A stretch of DNA of 8,687 nt, taken from the NCBI GenBank assembly GCA_027070475.1, contig JALXDT010000023.1, positions 1 through 8,687 on the forward strand, in the 5' to 3' direction. This document shows positions 6,209 to 8,687 of the stretch, piece after piece. Both the position numbers and the translations under genes were made by a program. Source of the DNA: Candidatus Aminicenantota bacterium (GTDB taxonomy: Bacteria; Acidobacteriota; Aminicenantia; JAMOAD01). How positions within the stretch are numbered: position 1 is the first letter of the stretch; every line of letters begins with the position of its first letter. The notes under the pieces are model-generated. The model was given only the letters and a program-made list of their open reading frames with translations. It was not told where the DNA came from and searched no databases.

Positions 6209-6233
6209 AAATACTAATTTTTCGGAGGGAAAG

Positions 6234-6761
6234 ATGGAATTAAAATTAAAAGGAAATATCTGGGTTTTAACTGACAAAAAGGGTAATCTCATTGATGACA
6301 TTGACACTGATCAGATCTATCACAATGCCTATTTGCACATAACAGAGATAGAAGAGATGGGAAAGTATGCACTTGGAAATCTTGAAGGCTGGGAGGATTT
6401 TTCTAAAAAGGCAAAACCCGGAGATATAATCATTGCTGGAGCAAATTTTGGTGCAGGTTCTTCAAGGCAGCAAGCAGTGGATTGTTTTAAGGCTTTAGGA
6501 ATTTCCGCAATCATAGCTGAATCCTTTGGAGCTATCTATAAAAGGAATGCAATAAATTCAGCTTTCCCGATTCTTACCTTTGATTCAGTAAAGGAAAAAG
6601 TGAAAAATGGTGAGCTTGAGACAGGAGATCTTGTGGAAATCGACCTTGAAACAGCAGAGTTGAAGAATCTCACAAAGGAAAAAGTTTTTAAATTAAATCC
6701 CTTTTCTACTGTACAAAAAGATATATACCTTAAAGGAAGCCTTTTTAAAAATTATAAATAA
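6234..6761 (+). CDS. leuD: 3-isopropylmalate/homoaconitate dehydratase-type small subunit
   Basis: This 175-residue protein is the swivel (small) subunit of a two-subunit aconitase-superfamily hydro-lyase. In leucine synthesis LeuCD isomerises 2- to 3-isopropylmalate, while close relatives act on homoaconitate, citraconate or dimethylmalate. Visible features: DDIDTDQI (17-24), the substrate-loop segment AYLHITE (28-34), GDIIIAGANFGAGSSRQQA (64-82) with the conserved GSSR active-site serines and arginine, then FGAIYKRNAINSAFPIL (100-116). The start was chosen because ATG 6234 follows CGGAGGG by 4 bases and lies just downstream of the promoter; an in-frame TTG at 6072 would add 54 unrelated residues. 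The large subunit that carries the 4Fe-4S cluster is not in the window. The loop reads YLHI rather than the YLRT or YLVY often used to infer substrate, so specificity is unresolved and the symbol is provisional. Confidence 0.85.
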   Translation: MELKLKGNIWVLTDKKGNLIDDIDTDQIYHNAYLHITEIEEMGKYALGNLEGWEDFSKKAKPGDIIIAGANFGAGSSRQQAVDCFKALGISAIIAESFGAIYKRNAINSAFPILTFDSVKEKVKNGELETGDLVEIDLETAELKNLTKEKVFKLNPFSTVQKDIYLKGSLFKNYK

Positions 6762-6764
6762 ACT

Positions 6765-7043
6765 TTAAATTTTAATATCCCCGAAATTATAGTGCTTTTT
6801 CACGGGTTCCTTAACATCCCATACGCATTTTAAGCCTCTTGGGAATTGTACAAGGTCTCCTTTTTCTATCTCAATATTACCTTCATCTGTTTCAACAACA
6901 ACCTTTCCCTCAAGAAAATAACAGGTCTCAGTATCAGAGTAGCTCCAGTCAAACCGTTGAACATCAGATGTCCAGGTGGGCCAGCTTTTTACATTTAATT
7001 TCTTTAGCTCTTCTTCACTTGGTTTTTTCTTTATTATTTTCAT
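6765..7043 (-). CDS. Small DUF861 (cupin_3) family protein, TM1112-like
   Basis: This 92-residue single cupin barrel closely resembles, from memory, the small Thermotoga maritima cupin TM1112. Shared features are the WPTW segment (21-24), FDWSYSDTETCYFLEGKV (31-48), IEIEKGDLVQFPRG (57-70), and a C-terminal VKKHYNFG. Proteins of this group relate to (S)-ureidoglycine aminohydrolase but are half its size, and their function is unknown. The HxH metal ligands of cupin motif 1 and the His of motif 2 are absent (WSY and CVW in those places), so a canonical metal site is not expected. The start has AGGAGG 6 bases upstream. It follows purB by 12 bases, so it is probably co-transcribed. Its stop lies 3 bases from the convergent leuD stop. 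Confidence 0.88.
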   Translation of the reverse strand: MKIIKKKPSEEELKKLNVKSWPTWTSDVQRFDWSYSDTETCYFLEGKVVVETDEGNIEIEKGDLVQFPRGLKCVWDVKEPVKKHYNFGDIKI

Positions 7044-7055
7044 TTTATCCTCCTA

Positions 7056-8357
7056 TTAAAATTCGTCCGGAAAATTCTTTTTATAGATATAATCAATATT
7101 ATTTAAAAAGGATTTTACCGAAAAGATATTATCTATATCATTCTCATCCAAATACTTTCTTATTTCCTCATCCGCTAATATTAAATCTTTGAAATTCTCC
7201 TTTGTCTTCCAGCTTCTCATAGCATTTCTTTGAACCATCAGATAAGCATCTTCCCTTTTAACACCCTTCTCAGCAAGAGCAAGCAAAACCTTCTGAGAAA
7301 AGATTAGTCCCTTGGTTAAATTTAAATTTTTCTCCATGTTCTCAGGATAAACCAATAAATTTTTTGTCAATTTAATTGCTTCTGAAAGCATAAAATCAAT
7401 GGTTATAAATGAATCCGGAATTATAACTCTTTCAACAGAGCTATGGGAAATATCTCTTTCATGCCATAGAGCATTATTTTCAAGAGCAGCTACAAGATTT
7501 CCTCGTAAAAGCCTTGCCATACCTGATAGCCTCTCTGAGTTTACAGGATTTCTCTTATGGGGCATTGCCGATGATCCCTTTTGTCCTTTTGAAAAAAATT
7601 CTTCAGCTTCCAAAACCTCTGTTCTCTGAAGATGTCTTATTTCAACTGCTATTTTTTCAAGCGTTGTTCCTGTAATGGCAATAGCTGATAATACCTCAGC
7701 ATGCCTGTCCCTTTGAAGAACCTGAGTGGAGGCCTTTGAAGGTGTAAGAGAGAGTTTTTTTAAAGCAATCTCCTCAACTTTGGGAGTTATATGAGCATAG
7801 GTACCCACAGCCCCTGCAATTCTACCAACTGAAATATTCTTTTCAGCATTTTTTAATCTATCAAAATTTCTTTCCATCTCATTTTTCCATATTAAAAATT
7901 TCAGACCAAAAGTTACAGGCTCTGCATGGATTCCATGGGTCCTTCCAATTTGAGGAGTATCTTTATATTTAATCGCCTTTTCCTTTAACACCTCAATTAA
8001 CTCTTCATACTTTGGTTTTAAAAGTGAAATAGCCTGTTTAATTAAGAGTGAAAGAGCGGTATCAACAACATCATAAGATGTCATTCCATAATGAACGAAT
8101 CTTGAATCTTGTCCGACAAACTCAGAAACAGAGGTCAAAAAGGCTATAACATCATGCTTTACCTCTTTCTCAATCTCCTCAATTCTTTCAACCTTAAAAT
8201 TAGCTTTTTCCTTTATTCTCTTTAAAGCATCATCAGGAATAATACCAAGCTCATTCCATGCTTCACATACCGCAAGCTCAACTTTAAGCCAGGTTCTGTA
8301 TTTGTTTTCTTCAGACCAAACATTTCCCATCTCTTTTAAAGTATATCTCTTGATCAT
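7056..8357 (-). CDS. purB: Adenylosuccinate lyase
   Basis: PurB catalyses two beta-eliminations releasing fumarate: SAICAR to AICAR, and adenylosuccinate to AMP, in purine synthesis. The 433-residue length is typical of the short bacterial form. Visible motifs: KHDV (67-70) with His68, HYGMTSYDVVDT (89-100), IGRTHGIHAEP (137-147) with catalytic His141, and the fumarase/aspartase superfamily signature GSSAMPHKRNP (261-271) with the catalytic serine at 262/263. The ATG at 8357 has GGAGAGG upstream at good spacing. The gene lies 13 bases downstream of the partial barrel protein gene and 12 bases upstream of the cupin gene, all on the minus strand. No other purine gene is nearby and no PurR-like or purine riboswitch element was seen. 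Confidence 0.97.
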   Translation of the reverse strand: MIKRYTLKEMGNVWSEENKYRTWLKVELAVCEAWNELGIIPDDALKRIKEKANFKVERIEEIEKEVKHDVIAFLTSVSEFVGQDSRFVHYGMTSYDVVDTALSLLIKQAISLLKPKYEELIEVLKEKAIKYKDTPQIGRTHGIHAEPVTFGLKFLIWKNEMERNFDRLKNAEKNISVGRIAGAVGTYAHITPKVEEIALKKLSLTPSKASTQVLQRDRHAEVLSAIAITGTTLEKIAVEIRHLQRTEVLEAEEFFSKGQKGSSAMPHKRNPVNSERLSGMARLLRGNLVAALENNALWHERDISHSSVERVIIPDSFITIDFMLSEAIKLTKNLLVYPENMEKNLNLTKGLIFSQKVLLALAEKGVKREDAYLMVQRNAMRSWKTKENFKDLILADEEIRKYLDENDIDNIFSVKSFLNNIDYIYKKNFPDEF

Positions 8358-8370
8358 AAAACACCTCTCC

Positions 8371-8687
8371 TTATAATTGAAATGATAAGGCTACTGTAAG
8401 CCTGCTTCCTTTAATGTGAGTTAAAGGATTCTCATCACCAAAAACAAAATATGCTTTCCCGAAAAGATATCTGTATTTCAATTTTAAAAATATGTTTTTA
8501 TAAACTATTGTTATTCCCCCTTTAAGAGAATAAAGTCTCGGAACATCCGAATCCTGTCCCAATATAAAATATTTCTCTTTTTCAAAACCTAAATCCAGTA
8601 ATTGAATAAAAAGATTGTTTATAATAATTTTTGCTCCTATTTCATACATATTCCATTTTGAATTATCTATTCCCTTAAAAGTATAAG
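8371..8687 (-). CDS. C-terminal fragment of a beta-barrel-like (outer membrane) protein
   Basis: The frame is open to the right edge, so the gene starts outside the window; an internal ATG at 8649 is not taken as the start because coding continues 12 codons beyond it. The 105 visible residues form amphipathic alternating strands joined by short polar turns: YEIGAKIIIN, GGITIVYKNIFLKLKYRYLFG and AYFVFGDEN. They end in RLTVALSFQL, reminiscent of the C-terminal beta-signal of outer membrane barrels, although the last residue is Leu rather than Phe. No family is recognised and the role is unknown. It lies 13 bases upstream of purB and probably shares its transcript. Confidence 0.65.
   Translation of the reverse strand, partial: YTFKGIDNSKWNMYEIGAKIIINNLFIQLLDLGFEKEKYFILGQDSDVPRLYSLKGGITIVYKNIFLKLKYRYLFGKAYFVFGDENPLTHIKGSRLTVALSFQL

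Noticed and set aside
6072..6233. In-frame 54-codon opening upstream of leuD starting at TTG
   Set aside because: It contains the TTGACA/TAATAT promoter and the dyad, has no ribosome binding site, does not resemble the family, and ATG 6234 has an excellent site.
1511..7043. MtnA plus cupin as a methylthioxylulose (isoprenoid shunt) pathway
   Set aside because: The shunt's cupin is, as I recall, of a different cupin subfamily from this DUF861 protein. The two genes here lie on opposite strands in separate units, and the RuBisCO-like protein is absent from the window.
6839..7192. Plus-strand open frame of 117 codons over the cupin and purB 3' end
   Set aside because: It lies antisense to two well-supported genes and its product is low-complexity (Ser, Leu, Gln rich).

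Overview
The window is an AT-rich (roughly one third G+C) piece of bacterial chromosome. It carries ten protein genes, two of them cut by the window edges. Strong purine-rich ribosome binding sites, canonical -35/-10 promoters with 17-base spacers, a murA start, lipoprotein signals and a beta-barrel-like C-terminus all suggest a diderm (Gram-negative type) bacterium. The TM1112-like cupin and the LRSLGY-type sulfatase tail would suit a thermophilic or candidate-phylum lineage, but I cannot assign a taxon. I found no rRNA, tRNA, CRISPR array, intact mobile element or phage gene.

Left edge (1-242): the first 35 codons of murA (peptidoglycan synthesis) run leftward. They diverge from a rightward transcription unit across a 136-base region that holds one promoter per strand. 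The murA promoter places the transcript start on the ATG itself, with no Shine-Dalgarno site.

Region 243-3522 is a tight operon with every junction overlapping: an unrecognised 183-residue cytoplasmic protein, a TPR lipoprotein, mtnA (methylthioribose-1-phosphate isomerase, methionine salvage) and a PLP enzyme of the cystathionine beta-synthase / cysteine synthase family. The last two make a plausible sulfur amino acid recycling pair. The operon ends at a hairpin terminator whose T-run merges into the -35 box of the next promoter.

Region 3643-5910: a membrane-anchored sulfatase-superfamily enzyme with Thr in place of the formylglycine Cys/Ser, expressed from a nearly leaderless transcript. 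It is followed by a secreted protein with two tandem Kre9/KNH-like beta-sandwich modules behind a possible sigma-54 promoter. A strong terminator closes this gene.

Region 5911-6233 is non-coding. It holds a G+C-richer patch flanked by short direct repeats, a perfect 9-bp dyad, and a good sigma-70 promoter for an orphan leuD-type aconitase-family small subunit (6234-6761).

Right part (6765-8687, minus strand): a closely spaced unit of a partial outer-membrane-barrel-like protein, purB (adenylosuccinate lyase) and a small DUF861 cupin. It ends 3 bases from the convergent leuD, with no visible terminator between them.
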